A stretch of 64,000 bases of DNA from Botryosphaeria dothidea (taxonomy: Eukaryota; Ascomycota; Dothideomycetes; Botryosphaeriales; Botryosphaeriaceae): NCBI GenBank assembly GCA_011503125.2, contig WWBZ02000040.1, forward strand, positions 2,790,001 through 2,854,000, given 5' to 3'. Shown here piece by piece: positions 1 through 13,398 of the stretch. The position numbers and the translations under genes are program-made. The notes below the pieces were generated by a model. It did no database searches and was not told where the DNA came from. It saw nothing but the letters and a program-made list of their open reading frames with translations. The stretch's first letter is position 1. Each line of letters begins with the position of its first letter.

Positions 1-3000
1 GGTCGACCTTGGACTGGACGCGGCTCATCTCAGCCTTGATGGCCTGAGTTTCGCTGATGAGCGCCGCGTATTCTTGCTTGTATGCCGCAATACTCTCCTC
101 CAAAGCATCGATCTGCTTAGAGATAGCTTGTGCCTCTGCCTTGGTCTGCAGAGCAGCCTCCTCAAGCTGACCGACCTCCTCACGCAAGGGGCCGACTCTG
201 TCCAGGATTTCGGAGTAGTTGACTTGTGCCTCCACCCATTGCACGAGAGGACCGCAAGCCTTGGAGGCGCGGTTCACCTTGTCGAACGTGAACTCGTCCT
301 TGCTCAAGAACTCGTTACGCATCTTGATACGAACGTTCTTGGTCATGTTCTTCTCGTTGTCGTAGTTGACGATGCTTGCAATGAAGTCATCCTTCCTCAC
401 AATGGCCACGATAGACTTCCAGTCCGAAGTCTTGTGTCCAAGCAGCGTGCAAACGGAATCAAGAGCAAGCCTGACACCAGCCGGAGGGTTCTGCATGGAA
501 CGGACTTCGGTAAGGTGCTGCCTCTTGATGTTGCTGACACTCTTCTGAGCCTCTTCGACAGCGGGCTCGGCCTTAGCCAAATCACCAAGCACAATCTCCC
601 TTCTCTCTGCGACTTCCTTCTCTTGCTTCTCAAGGGCAGCCTGCACCTCGAGAGAGTGAGTCTTCCTCTGCTCTGCCTCACGCTGGTCTGCAATCATGCG
701 CTGAAGCTTCTCGTTGGCCTCGGCATCCTTCTGCTCGAGCTGGCCCTTCTTCTGAGCGAGACTCTTCCTTAGGTCGCTGACCTTGTCAACGGTCTCACGT
801 AGCTTCTCAAGACCAACATTCAAGTGACGTTGTTGCTCCTCGAGATCTTCGCGTTTCTCATTGTACAGCCTGACGTACTGCGCGACGAAGTCCAAGAAGT
901 GACGAGGAGTAAGATGCGTGACCTTGTTCTGTTGCTTCCGAAGACGGCTGTTGAACCTGTGCAGCGAGTAGTGGATGTACACCATCGCATTGACAACCGT
1001 CTCACGGTGCGAAGGCGGTAGGTTGAGATCCCTGTAAGCGACAGGAATGCTGTCCGGAGACTTGAAGTTCGCACGGTCAAGATCAACCGACTGCGTAAGT
1101 TCAGTGCCAACCTGGAACAAAGCTTGGTCGGACCAATCACCAAACCAGTTGAGGACGCAACGGTTGAACAAGGCAGGAGATGTGGCTGCCTTGGAAGACA
1201 GGCCTTCCTCGGGCGGGTTCATGGTAAACACAACGTGGAGGTTCTTGACGATTTGTTGTGTGAACCACTTGTAAAGTTCCTCCTGGGAGTCCAGAAGCAA
1301 GCCTTGACGCTGAGCACCTTCCTTGCAAGAAGTCATCAACGAGGCAAATTCATCGCCTTCGAACAGACCAGGAACCTCGGCGTTGGCGAGTAGCGTGTTC
1401 ATGCGCTCGAGGAAACCGGAATCCAGAACGTTAGACTCGTCCATGATGAAGCAAATCTTCTCGCCCTTGCAACCACACCTGCGGAGAACATTCCTCAAGT
1501 CGTCATCAAAGTCTTCAGCTGAGTATTTGCCGTGCACCTTGATCTGGTACACCTTGAGACCATTCATCCAAGCGACAAAGCGCGAGAGGGTGGTCTTGCC
1601 GGAGCCACTGACACCAATGAGAATCAAGTGACCTTGAGGTTGACGGAAGACACGGTCGATGCGTAGGACGTGATCAAGAACGTCGTTGAACAGAATAAGT
1701 GGCACATCAACTTCTTCCTCGCAGAAGGTCTTGAGACGAGCCTTGACGAAATCGCGCAGTTGTTCGCGCTCCACAGGGACGTAGTTCTTGGAAAGCCAGT
1801 TGGAGAAGAGGATCGGTCCACCAAGAGCCTTCTCCTCATCAATGGTCGGGAAGTGTTCAGTAGCGACGCGGTGGATGGCCTCCTCGGTCCACTTGCGCTC
1901 ATCCTCGGCAATGAGACGATCTTGGAACAGACGCAGAGCTTCATGGGCCCAGATTCTTACGAGTCCTTCGACGCTAAGGTTCTCAAGTGGTCTGATAGCC
2001 TCATATATACCACGCACCCATCTGGTGAGTTCACGAGGCGAATAGACGTAATGGGGCTGGATATCAGGCGTAAAGCGCTTCTGAGAGTCAGAATATACTT
2101 GCACCATAGCCTTAGTCAGAGGCTCTGCGTAACCGCGCAGCGAGGGGATGATCTTGAGGACAGCGCTGTTAAATGTGCCGTAAATTTGCTGAAGAGAGAG
2201 CTCTCCAGGGTAATCAACCATGACGAGGGGCGAGTGGCGGAGGAAACGCAGGCCCATGGCGGTACGTCCGGCGTCGGTAGGTGGGTTACAGGCACCGACG
2301 AATTGAATACGGTCAAGCGTGACCCAGCTCTTATCGGAAGTTCTCCAGAAGCCATTTTGTTCAACCAACTGCCTAATGAAGGAGATGGCACGTTGGGTAC
2401 CGTAGTTGTCAGGAGCAGGCAAGTTAATTTCATCACAGAAAATCACAAGCCAGCGACCAATTTGAGTAGGGCTGAGAATGACTCCGTTAAGGGTCTTGCG
2501 GTACTCGCAGTACTGCTCGAAAGTCTTGATGAGGAGATCTGGAGTGGTTGCACTCGAGAAGTTGAGACCAACAACCTCCATGTTAGGAAGCTTACGGAGG
2601 GCGCTGAAAAGCGTCATGGTCTTACCGGAACCAGGGGGACCGCAAAGAAGCAATGGCTTGTGCTCAGCGAGCCACGAGTAGAGAACATCTTCGTGGCGAA
2701 CGGTATCAATGGTCGGGATAACGACATCGGTCTGGATGATTGAGTGAGTGTTGACCTCCACGTTGGGCACCTGGTTCTGCCAAAGTGTCCACTCAGCCCT
2801 GGGAAGAGCAACGTCGAAGTCAATGAGAGAGGTGCCGCCGCTGAGTGGAGGCGTATCCACAGTGCTAAATCCAGCAACCATGTCACCAAACTCCTTACGC
2901 TCAGAGAGCGGACAGTCACCCGTGAATGACCATGTGAGCGCAAGTAGCAACTTCTTGGAGAGGAAAGCCTCGATCTGTTCGTCCTCAAGCGGGAAATCAG

Positions 3001-6000
3001 GGTGCTGGACGTTGTACTCGAGCATGGAGCGGCAAGTCTTGTTGAGCAGAGAGAACAGCGTGTTGAGAACGCGAATCGCTGTGTACTCCATGATGTGATG
3101 GAAATCGCGCGCACCGTCAAGAGCCTTCTGTACAAACCCGTCGTTGAGCAAGCGGTGTTCGAGCAGGTCGGCGACGAACTGCTGCAGTTGAAGTGCCTTC
3201 TGCGACATGACACCAGGAGCAACGCTGTCATCCTCCAGATCCTCGAAGGGCTTCTCACGAAGTTCACCCAGGTAGTTGGCAATCATCATGTTGGTGGAAA
3301 CAGTGTCGTCGCTGAACCAGACCATACCGCAACGAGAGACCGTGGCGAGGGTAGCATATTTCAGAGTTTCGACTTCAAACATAATGCGAACATTCGGTGG
3401 AAGGTTGAGACGCTCACCGTTGGGCAAGGTAAGCAACTTGTTGTCGTCGAGGACACTGTTCAAGTTCTCGACCCATTCGGGATCGACATCACCATCGAAG
3501 ATGATCCAGTGACGCTTGGTGTCTTCTCCACGGAGGTTGTCCACAATTTTACGGAGAATGCTAGTGAACAGACCATCAGTCCATTCTCTTGTCGTGGCGT
3601 CCAAGATTCCATAGAGATGTTCTTTCGACATGACCTTGGGATCGATCACATGGCAAACGCCCTCAGTGCCTTCCACACGCTGCAGAGCCTGGAGAAGAGT
3701 CTTCCATGCCGTAGATTTACCGGAACCGGAAGAACCAACCATCATCACACCGTGGTGCAGATTCTGGATCTGGTAGAGCTGAAGTACCTTGGTCATCCAG
3801 TTGTCGCTGACGACAAGACGGTTTTCGGCCGCTGTGTCGCGGATGGCCTTTTGAAGCTTCTCGAGTGGTGCCGGCACATACTCAACACCAGGGAAACAGT
3901 TTTCTTCAATATCCCTCATGGTCTCCACATCGGACTGAATCAGCTTTGGGGCAACCGTCTCGCGCAGACTCTGCAATAGAATCTGAGACTCCATAACTTC
4001 GTCCGTTGCAATTGGCACTTCATCTCCTTTCGCGACGCGGTCACGCTTGAGGCCACCAGAGCTGACAAGAACACTCTTGAGCGCACGAAGACCGAAGTCG
4101 TAATGCGCTTGCTTTGAAAGGTTTTTGGAGCACTGATCGAAGAAAGGCACAATCTGACTTGAAATGGGCTTGGCATGCGCGAAACCCTGAGAGTACAGCA
4201 TGACTTCAGCAATAAGCTCCTTGTCAGGCTTCGACATGGCAACACTGCGGAAGAGCTTCTTCAAGTTGTCGGGAAGGTTGGAACGACCGGCATAGCCCGG
4301 GTTCATGGTGATGAAAAGACCAGTGTTGAGATCGACACGGAGGTTACGCCCAATCAGTTCGATCTGAGCCTTGTCATCGGTGACACCCTTGCGCAGGCCG
4401 AGCTGAATGTTCTGCACCTGCTGGGACACAGCAGACAGGATACGCTCCTCCAAACGGTTGAACTCATCGAAACAACCCCAGGCGCCGACCTGGCAGATAC
4501 CAAGGAAAATGCGTCCCATAGCTTGGAAATCGAAGGTGTCGTCACAGCAGAAAACCAGGGTGAAGCGACCAAGTTGGACACCGAGAGCCTTGACCGACTC
4601 AGTCTTACCAGTACCGGCAGGACCATAGGGCGAACCACCCAATCTCTGAGAGAGGGCCTGCGTCAGAGTCAGGAAACAGCGGTCCGTAAGAGGAGTGCGA
4701 ACCAGGCGTTCCGGAACGCCAAGGTACTCGTAGCCGTATTCCAGGACAGCGTTAGCCATCTTGATCTTGAGACGTTGGAGGAATTCTCCCTCAGGCTTGT
4801 ACTCGTAGCGCATCTGCAGAAGCCACATGTGGTGATTTTCTGAGTCTGCACCGATCTTCTTCAGCTTATGAATAACATCACGCTGGTGGACGCACTCGGT
4901 GATGAGGTGCTCGCACTTCTTGCGCTGGATCTGGCCGAGGTCGCCGAGGACGGCAGTGGCTAGGAGCTGCAGAATATTGACTTGGCGCTCATACAAAGCC
5001 TCAAGGGTCGAGCCGCCGTTGCGCAGAGCATTGTCGACGTCAGTCGTCCAGCAGGCCTGAGTCGCAAGAACGACGATTTGCGCAGGGTACTGAGCAATAT
5101 AAGCTTCAAAAGCCTCGCGGTCGATCGTTTCAGCCTGGAGGATGCTGTTGAACTGTTCGATGGCCTCGGCAAGCAGCTCGGCGAGCGTTGTCTTCATATT
5201 CAACTCAAGCGCACCGAGCCACTCGTTGATCTTGGGGGTCTTGACGAGCGAGATTTCCTTCTTCAGATGGACCTCTTCACCTTCTTTCGAAGTGAAGCCA
5301 GTGATGATGGAATCCTCGGTGGTGAGAAGGCCTGACAAGCCAGCGAACATCTTCCGCAAATGCTTCGCAATTCTAAGGGTGTCATTGCTGTTACCGATAA
5401 TTTCCAGCAAGTCTTCGTCACCCACGAAGTAGAAACGCGGGAATGAAACACGCTCGCGCTCGAGGTACTCTCCAAGAGCCTTCTGGATCTTGTTGAGCAA
5501 TTCCTCGAGACGCTCAAGAGACTTCTGAACGCCAGGGATGGCCAGAACATCCAGGACAAATGGCGAACGAGAGACTTTCTTCATGACGTTGAGGAACTCA
5601 GAGTTGATGTTCTGAAAGCGAGAAGACTCCATGGGAAGAAGGTGCTTGATGTCGGCATTGCCCGTGAAGACACCCTCGAGGTACACCCACTGACGCTGCA
5701 CGTCAATCCAGACATCAAAGAGGACGTGGACGCGGTTGAGCTTCTCCTCCCAGGAGGAAGCCTCCTCCTCGAACTCCTTGTAGTAGGGGGAATGTCTCAT
5801 AGCCTGGAGAGAGTTCAGGTTCTCGCTACACTTGGCAAAAAGGTCGTCCCAACCTCGGATCAAGCGACACTTGTTCTGGTAGGAAACGAGTTCGAGAGAG
5901 TAATTCTGCCAAGTCTCGCGGACCTGTCTCAAGAACTCTTCAAGTGCCATCTCGCCCATGGCTTGAGTGATGACGTCGCGAATAACGGTTTCGCTCTGTG

Positions 6001-9000
6001 CGAGTTGGAGGTCCCAGACGTCACCCAAGGTCATGGAAAGCGGAGAATACCTCTTGGTTGGCTTCAACGCACGGAAAATCTTCACCCAATGACGCTCGCG
6101 AACGGCTTCTGAGCGCATGTCGGAAAGAAGAGGATTGACCTTCAAGAGGCCCTTGAGGTGGTTCTGCACGTGTTCGAAGGCCGCATACTGGCGCATACGA
6201 CTAGGCATCTCCTTGGTCATCTTAATCAAATTGTCAAGAGACTGGCGAAGCTTGCGAGGTTGGATGCTCGTCCAAAGAGTGTCCTTCAGATCATTCAGAC
6301 TGCTCCAGATAGTAGAAAGAGCTGCCCAGACGGACTTGAAATCTTGCACCTCTTCGAGAAGAGTAGGTAGGATGCTTTCTCCGCTTGGAGGAAGATCGAG
6401 AGCTTCCTTAGCTTCCGAGACCATTCTTGCCTCCTCGCTCAGCTGGGTCAGTTTCTGATCGAAGGTTTGCAGCGTAGCGGATGCTTCCTCAGGCGGAATC
6501 GTTCCAGAGACGGGCTTCTCCTCGTTCCACTGCCCAACAAGCTCCGTGATCTTATCGTTCATGACCTTGTCCTGGGCTGTGAGCCTGGCCCTGAGAGCAT
6601 CCGTCTGATCGTTGACAATCTTGCTCTTCCGGCTGAGAATCTCGTTGAGCGTTGCCCATTCGTGATCAATCTGGTCGCAGTCCAACCAATCGCTGGGAAA
6701 CTGATAGCGCTGACGGGTAAGAGTTGTCTGGCCCTGCCTGAACACCTCAACCTCCGGGGCCAAGACCTTGACCTTTTGCTTGCATTGCTTGACTGAGGTG
6801 ATGAAGTGGACGACTTGGGCGGTGGAGGAAGATTCCAGAGACTGTCCCTCAAGATCCTTCCGTGCCTTTTCGATCTCGGCGTAGACCTCAGCCATACGTG
6901 CACCAAGACGGGCGGCGAACTTGACAAGGATCTCATGTTGCCACTGGTCGTACTTGGCGTTGACCTTCATCTGCACTTGCTCATAATCAATTGTCACATT
7001 GCCAAAGGTGCGGCTAACGTCCGATGTGTCAAAGGTCGAACGGGTTTTGCGGATATCCTGCAACAGTTGTAGCCACTTCCGGAGTTCGTCTCCTAAGAGA
7101 TCGTAGACTTGATCAGATTTCAGGTCCCAAAGTGACTGGAAACGAAGCCAATCATCGACGTAAACGCTGATCTCCCGGATCTTCTCCTCAATGGCACCAT
7201 ATACACGGGTCAAAGACTCGGTGCAGCGGCTGGGCAATTCCACGAAGCGCAAGCTGGCTGGGTCCTGGACAGCCTCGAGACGCATGTCGTATCTAGATGA
7301 CTTGATCTTCTCAAGCCTGCAGATGACACCGAGCCATTCGTGCAACTGATCGAGCCAGCTAGCCCTGGCAAATTCCAACGGGGGATCGAGGTAAATAACT
7401 TGGTTGCGCATGGTAATCTCGTGGATGAGGTGGGACAATCGGGGGCGGTTCTTGTCTGCGCCTTCAGAGGAAGCCGTGGTGGGCCTTCCATCAGACTCGG
7501 AATTATCGGCGCGCTCGAAAGCCTCGATCCATTCCTGGATAGCGGTAGCCAAGCGGCCCAGTAGGGTCCTCTCGATCCTGGCGTTCAGCTCGGAGACATA
7601 GTAGGGTAGGTTGACGTAGTTCTCGAGGTTGAGCTGGTCCACAGCGCGCTGGATCACGTCCAAGCTAGTCCGGAAAGCCTCATATCTGTAAGGACAGGTC
7701 TCCAGATCAGACAAAGCCTTCTGAATGTTGGCGTGGATGGTCTTTAGAGTCTCGGTCTTGCTCTGAAGGAGCGATACCGCAGCGGCAAACTCCCGAACGA
7801 ATTGCACGTGCTTGCTTTCGCCTCTCGCGGGCGCCAAGGAATGGTCAGTCGCTGCGAGCGGGCCTTGACGGATGTGCAGATCGTATGCGTGCACGAAGCT
7901 CTCCCACTTGAGAGGAACACCCTTCGTGATCAAGCTTTGCGCATCATTCTGGTAGCCATGCAAAAGGATTGAGACCTCGACCATTTCGGTGATCGCACGA
8001 GTAGTTTGCGAGTATGTACGAACGCTTTCCATCATGCTGACCGCATAAGGGTAGACGCGCTTGGCTTCCTTCGAAATGTTGTTGATAGCATGAGGGACCT
8101 GGTAATTGAGCCACAGGAGGTTCCGCACTTCCTTGAACAGAGCAATGACTTGGTGGTCGAAATTGACGCCCAGTTCCAAAGAGTTGCCAGCAGCACGGTT
8201 GCGAGTGACGCTGAAGAGGCGGCCTGAAATTGACAAATTGCGCCTCTGCACCTCCTTCAACCAAGCTTCATAGATTGGCCTCGTATCAAGCTTCTTCCGG
8301 AACATGTTGCTCTCACTCTGAAGCTTTTGGCCTTCCATGTGGAGACTCCAATCCTTTCCAAGAATATTCTCGACCTTGCCCATGTAACCATCAAGCTGGC
8401 GCTCAATTTGCCGCGCCCAGATAACAGCACCCGACACAGGCGGAAGGTCACGCAGCTGTGCCATCGCATGAGCCTCCGAGTGTCCGTACTGCTGCTTGAA
8501 GCGCTCATGCAGCGCTGAGATATCTTGCTTGACATTATCAATTAGCTGAGTCTGGTACTCAGAGATGGCACCCCGAATCTTCGGGCGCACAAAAAGCGCA
8601 TTGAATTTGGAGAACACGCGGAACATTTCGTTGGCGTTCTTGGCTGTGGCCAGACGATCTCTCAGCCTGGCAATGATGGAGTTTTCTACACGAGAGGTGC
8701 GCTCGTTGTAGGTCATTTCGGCCTGTTCCCAAATCCGGGTTCCCTCTGGGGAGACGTCTAGCACGTCGACATCTTTCAAAGCGGCGTATGCCTGTGCAAC
8801 CTCCTCAACAGCGTCAACATCGCCAATCTCCTCGACAATGACAGCGTCATCCTTGGTACCGTCGGAGATCTCCTTGACTGTAGAGCTGGGGCCGAGAACG
8901 TTGACGATGGTGCGCTGAAGCTGCTCGTGGTTTTTACGGAAGGTTGTGATGTACTTGAGTCTATCCTGAGTACGAACATGGCGGGGTTGAATCTTGATGG

Positions 9001-10491
9001 GAATGAACTTTTCATTCCTGCGCCTAGAGACCTCGCGCGCAACATTAGTAAACTCCTTCACGTTCTCGTCCCACGCACGCCACACGCCCTCGGCGAGCCT
9101 CATGGTTGCATCAAAGTCCGGAAATTCTTGGTGCATGAGCTCGCGGCCGTTAAGAAGGAAGTGTATGCGGGCGTCCAAATCACCCGAAATTGCTTCCACA
9201 AGTGCAAGGGCGCGCTTGATGGGGTACGGAGAAGCACGGAGCTTCTTGTTCAAGTGCCCGAAGATCATATTGATTGAATCTTGCACTTTCTCCAACGACG
9301 TCGCGGACAGGAGCTCGTCAAGAGGAAAATCGCGCATCAGCAAGTTGTACTTTTGCACGGTCTCCATCGTCTCCTTCAAGCCCGTGTCAGTGCTGAAACT
9401 GACAGTTGCCTGGAAACGCTTCGCGTGCCTGAGCACATCCATTGTCAAGGATACGCCATCGCTGCGAAGCTGCTGCTCAATTCCAGCCAAGGCCGACTCC
9501 ATGTTCAACCAGAAATTAATTTCTTGATTCGCGGTGCCGCTGGCGGGATCGCGGTTCGTCTTCGTAATCGTCTGTATCGACCTAATCCACCCATTGACGA
9601 TGTTCTGCAGGTTATTCAGGAACTTGCTGTCGTCCAACAAGGCCGAGGGGATGAGGTCGATGGTCGGCTTGACCCCCCTAACCTGGGCTTCCTCCAACGC
9701 GTTTTGAATTACATCAGGCTGAGCCAACAGAAGCTCGGGTATCTCAGTGTTCTGCTGCAACTGAAGCAAACTCAACTCTAGCTCTGCGATCCTCTTCTTG
9801 GCGCCAGGAATGCCCGTCCTGGCATCAACGTCTCCCTTGCTCCAGCTCGGATGGAGCGCCGCCTGGCTCTTTGTGTAGGCATCGAAATAGGGCGCCAGCG
9901 CCAAGTGAACGAGAGAGTGTAGAGCCTCGAACGGCGAGCTGAGAGGGCCCTGGCCATTCGTGGTAGTGTCCGTCGACGCGATTCCGGGGAGGTTGATGAC
10001 CTGGATCTGCTGGCTGATGGGCGCGGCGGGGTTAATGGGCTGCGGTCCCTTCAAGATGGCGATACAGGCATCGCAGGTGTTCGTTGCGGAGAGCTCGGAG
10101 GTCAGCGTGTAGACGTAGCGCACCGACGGGACTAAACGAAATGAAAGATCAGCAACGATCTGAAGCGGAGGCGAGAGCTTGACGAACCTTCCGACCCGTT
10201 TGTGCCTTCGGTCTGTTCGTGGTCTCCAATGACCCTCTGCACATAGAGCGCAACTTGCGACTCGAGAGCGAAGCGTGTGCAGCGCTGCAGCGTGTCGGCC
10301 AGCAGCGGTTCGGACAACAGGCTTCCAGGCGCAGAAAGGTCCTCTTCCGAGGCGCCCAGCGTGACGCTCAGGACTTTTGTGAGATGGTCGACTATGAGCT
10401 GCGGATCTATCGACGTGGACGTGGGCGCGGGCTGCTTTGCGGCGGAGAGGCCGTTGGCGGCCCCTGGGGATGTGACCAAGGGGTCCTCCAT
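1..10491 (-). CDS. nudA: Cytoplasmic dynein 1 heavy chain (3' end outside window)
   Basis: Motor subunit of cytoplasmic dynein, the minus-end-directed microtubule motor that moves nuclei, endosomes and spindles. Exon 1 is 10491-10188, a 56-nt intron is 10132-10187 (GTTCGT...TTTAG), and exon 2 runs open from 10131 off the left edge, giving about 3,478 residues; fungal homologues are about 4,300. Walker A motifs are seen for AAA1 (GPAGTGKT, about residue 1940), AAA2 (GSSGSGKS, about 2237), AAA3 (GPPGSGKT, about 2602) and AAA4 (GVSGSGKT, about 2945). The codon phase is the same at AAA1 and AAA4, so no frameshift separates them. The stalk coiled coil and microtubule-binding domain ([20 protein letters not shown], about 3300) follow, and the window ends in the second stalk helix. 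AAA5, AAA6 and the C-terminal domain are missing. The start ATG at 10491 is followed by a low-complexity Ala/Pro/Ser stretch. Family identity is certain; the symbol follows Aspergillus usage. Confidence 0.97.
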
Positions 10492-11182
10492 GGTATGATT
10501 CGGTGAGGGAACGCGTGCGGATCAAGACATGTGTTTGAGGAAACAGCGGGCGCGCAGCGGCGACGGAGGGAGCGATGGCGCGGTAGAAGGGAGGTCGAGG
10601 GAGTGGCGGGAGCGAGATGGGATGTATGGTGGTGGTGGTTGTTGACGAGAGCTGCAAAATAACGCCAACGGCGGCAGCGACCAGCGACGCTGCATCCCGC
10701 AAGGCGCGACCGGAACACGTCGAACATTGCAGGGGTCACCGCGCGCGCCCGACTGACAAGGATCCGCTCGCTGATAAGCTTATCCGGACGCGCGCTCCAC
10801 TCCCCATCACCGCCTTCTCAACCGCGTCCGCCCCCAGCGAATCGATCATCGCTCCCAGACTCGTTCGCCTGTGCAGCCTCCGCTGCGTCCGAAGTTTCTT
10901 CTGCAGTCTCAGCTTTGCATGCTCGCCTTGCCGTCAGCTGTCTGCGACTGTGTCTCTCCGCGTTGCCCCGCACACCTGTAGCCTACCGCATTCCGGCGTC
11001 AATCACTTGCCGTTTCTCAGACCTCCCTACCAGCTTCTGCAAGGCACGTTCTCAAACCTGCTAGTCCATTTCCGTTCAACCCCGGCTGGTGCAATGTCGG
11101 AGGGCATTGCCTCTCAGCGTTTCCAACACATCCGACGACTTACTCAAACTACTAATTTTCGTTACCACCTTGCCCACCACTT
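10492..11182. other. Intergenic: dynein promoter and leader
   Basis: This 691-bp gap holds the upstream region of the dynein gene and the 3' flank of the small gene at 11183. A plus-strand frame of 189 codons crosses it, but it has arginine/serine-rich, non-protein-like composition and no recognisable domain, so I do not call it a gene. No RNA gene or repeat was seen. Confidence 0.5.
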
Positions 11183-11680
11183 TTAGTCTGCTCCCCCTTT
11201 TTTATCACACTCGCTTTCCATAGAGTCAGGCTTGTTGCGCCGATATTCTGCAATTCGTAAAAGCCTATCGATGAGTTCGATTTCCTTCACGCTCAATCGG
11301 TGCCCCCGGCGCTTCTCCGTCACGTCTCTGATGAGCACATCGTAACCCTCTGGTCTGCCAACAGTAAATGGCTGATCAGGAATATGTGATGAAATGATAT
11401 ATTGCACAAGCACATCAGCCTGTGGAGTCTCAGAGCCTGTGGACGCCTCAAAAATTCGTCTGATGTTCATCATCACGTCTCGATAGAGCAGGTTTCCCGT
11501 GCGTAGCGTTCCGACCATTCGAAAGCCTTGAGCGATATCATCTGCCTGGAGTGATTTATCTTCATCCATCATCGAAGGGTTTGGATCCTCAAGGTTCAAT
11601 CCTCCATACTCTGTGCCTACTGGACGTCCATCGACATCTTGCACGAAACCAGTCCATATTGGTCTTGGCATCATGTGCAT
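11183..11680 (-). CDS. Hypothetical protein, 165 aa
   Basis: Single-exon frame from ATG 11680 to the stop at 11183. I do not recognise the family. The protein is soluble-looking, begins MHMMPRPIWTGF, has no signal peptide or membrane segment, and ends in a charged stretch (about residues 120-165) that looks helical, including IELIDRLLRIAEYRRNK. A strong TATA-like element lies about 80-90 bp upstream of the ATG on the same strand, which supports an independent transcription unit. It lies just downstream of another unrecognised gene on the same strand, with 204 bp between stop and start. It could instead be a downstream exon group of that gene, but the upstream gene ends in its own stop after a well-formed splice. 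Confidence 0.5.
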   Translation of the reverse strand: MHMMPRPIWTGFVQDVDGRPVGTEYGGLNLEDPNPSMMDEDKSLQADDIAQGFRMVGTLRTGNLLYRDVMMNIRRIFEASTGSETPQADVLVQYIISSHIPDQPFTVGRPEGYDVLIRDVTEKRRGHRLSVKEIELIDRLLRIAEYRRNKPDSMESECDKKGGAD

Positions 11681-11759
11681 ACTTTATCTTGTTTACTCAG
11701 ATACAGTTTTCGTTAGCGGTTTGTCCCAACTCCAACTTGTGTCTGTGGATGCACCTTTG

Positions 11760-11772
11760 CTTTTATATATAA
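11760..11772 (-). promoter_or_regulatory. TATA-like element upstream of the 11680 gene
   Basis: On the minus strand the sequence reads TTATATATAAAAG, a near-perfect TATA box, ending about 80 bp before the ATG at 11680. Most housekeeping genes in this window lack such a box, so it hints at a regulated or inducible small gene. Confidence 0.5.
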
Positions 11773-11884
11773 TCCTTGAAAAGCCGTATGCGTTGCCAAA
11801 TGGATGTGCCTTGGCAACATGTAGTCTACGTCAAAACCACCACATCATCATGGTTCTCACTAGCAGTATATCTATAGTGTTGAT

Positions 11885-12562
11885 TCACCCTTCTAACATG
11901 CTGTCATGATTCTTCTGAAGGCTCTCTACAAAGCTGATCACGGTGTTCGTCAGCGTGGCCTCGTCGATCAACCACTCGACGCCCGGTCATTTACGGATAC
12001 ATTGTGATTTCCGTTTCTACAAGCTTTACGACGTTCATTCGTAAGTTACATTCCCTCGCCTTGACCATTCGTGGACTTTCTGCCTGAATGACTGAACGAT
12101 CTCGTTCCGTCTCGCTCTGTGCCTTTCCTTCCAGAATGCTGCGAGTAGTTCCGGCATCTCCGCGCTTATTTCGGAATCAACCTTGCCCGACGTCCAAGGG
12201 ATTCTATTTGTCCACCTTTCCCTTGCCCACCCTTCTTCAAAACAGGCAGCATCCCCGAGAATCTCGCAATATGAGCCTGCAGCCTCACGATCGATATTGT
12301 TCGATCTACAGAGTAAGTTCATCGCCAATTCCAGGGCTGCTAATACAACAAAAGAGGGAAACATGAACAATATCTTGCATAATGAGATGTATTCTTCCTC
12401 TTGAACTGCATCAAGAGTACCCGTTCTCCAGTCCGGGGGTAGGTTCTTCCACCTAATAGGCCCTCCGGGGACGTTTCCAGGGTATTGGAGGTTTTCATCA
12501 ACGGCCCGTCGATCTTGAGGACCCCTTCGAGTTCGGTACGCTCGCCCGTGCTGGGAAGACAT
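11885..12562 (-). CDS. Hypothetical protein, about 200 aa, two exons
   Basis: Exon 1 is 12562-12050 (171 codons) and exon 2 is 11974-11885 (29 codons plus stop), joined by a 75-nt phase-0 intron (GTAACT...GTCGAG, with a TGACC branch-like site). The downstream exon reads WLIDEATLTNTVISFVESLQ, clearly protein-like, and it is too short to stand out alone; without splicing exon 1 stops four codons later. The N-terminus is basic (residues 1-25), followed by a hydrophobic stretch KILFMFPSFVVLAALELAMN near residues 60-85 that could be a membrane segment or a buried helix. The rest is rich in Trp, Arg and Glu. No family is recognised. Together with the next gene downstream it forms a small patch of unrecognised genes between dynein and RIX7. 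Confidence 0.5.
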
Positions 12563-13398
12563 GATGATGATAGCGAGTCTCTTTTAACGATCAGCGAATA
12601 ATGGCTGGCCTGTTGGTGAAATATTCTTGATGAAGAGTCGAGCTACTGATGTCTTCAGGCAAATGCTTTCCTGATGTACCGCCGAAGATGATTTTTGACC
12701 ACGATAGTGTCAGTTCGGCATCTAGTATTCACTTCACATTCATTTAACGATGCGTCACTTGCATACTCTTGATTGTGCAAACCAGGGCACGTCTTTTACT
12801 CCTGTTCCTCTGAGATATTCAGGTATAGTGTTTCCCATAAGTCATAGCTTCCCTTCGTGGCATAATCAGATCTGTGCCACCGAGACACGTTCGTCTGTGT
12901 AAAGTAGCCTACTTGATAGAAAACCTCCCTTGATATACTATCAACCAGTCCATAAGCCAGGTTCACCTTTTTTTATGTACTTGTGCGACTCCTATATCTG
13001 TTTTGGAAATGAAAGTCCTTTTCACTTATGGGAAACTGAAGGAAGGTACCGATCAGATTCAAACGTCCTCAATACATGCTCAAGATTGCTTGTACACAGA
13101 TATTGAGCTTTGCACACGTTTTTATACTTGGCAAACTACTTTTCGGGCGTGATTCCCACCTCTGCGACATGATGCTCTCTTCAACATCTTACATCAGGAT
13201 AGAGAACCAATCATGTGCGAAATACGGACAACGTTTTTGATCTACTACTCGACCTTCATCATCATAACACCGCAACCGCAGTAACGCATAATTCTCTAGA
13301 GATTGAAACAGATGCGAATTTTCATTAGTATCCAGAGGAGATGTCGATCTGCATCCTCGCTTCAACACCTCCTCCTGCCAACACATCAAACCAGCCAC
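12563..13398. other. Intergenic, AT-rich, no gene seen
   Basis: An 836-bp AT-rich stretch between the unrecognised gene and the 3' end of RIX7. A frame at 13189-13398 abuts the RIX7 stop but has only a GTG start and no protein signature, so it is probably 3' UTR. Nothing else is seen. Confidence 0.5.

Noticed and set aside
74..9781. Many plus-strand frames of 60-360 codons across the dynein gene
   Set aside because: All are antisense to a conserved dynein coding sequence, Leu/Val-rich in the way reverse complements of coding DNA usually are, and none has a domain.
10617..11186. Plus-strand frame of 189 codons upstream of dynein
   Set aside because: Ser/Arg/Leu-rich without domain or splice context; more likely leader and promoter DNA of dynein.
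13189..13398. 69-codon frame abutting the RIX7 stop
   Set aside because: Begins with GTG and continues directly from the RIX7 stop; best explained as 3' UTR.
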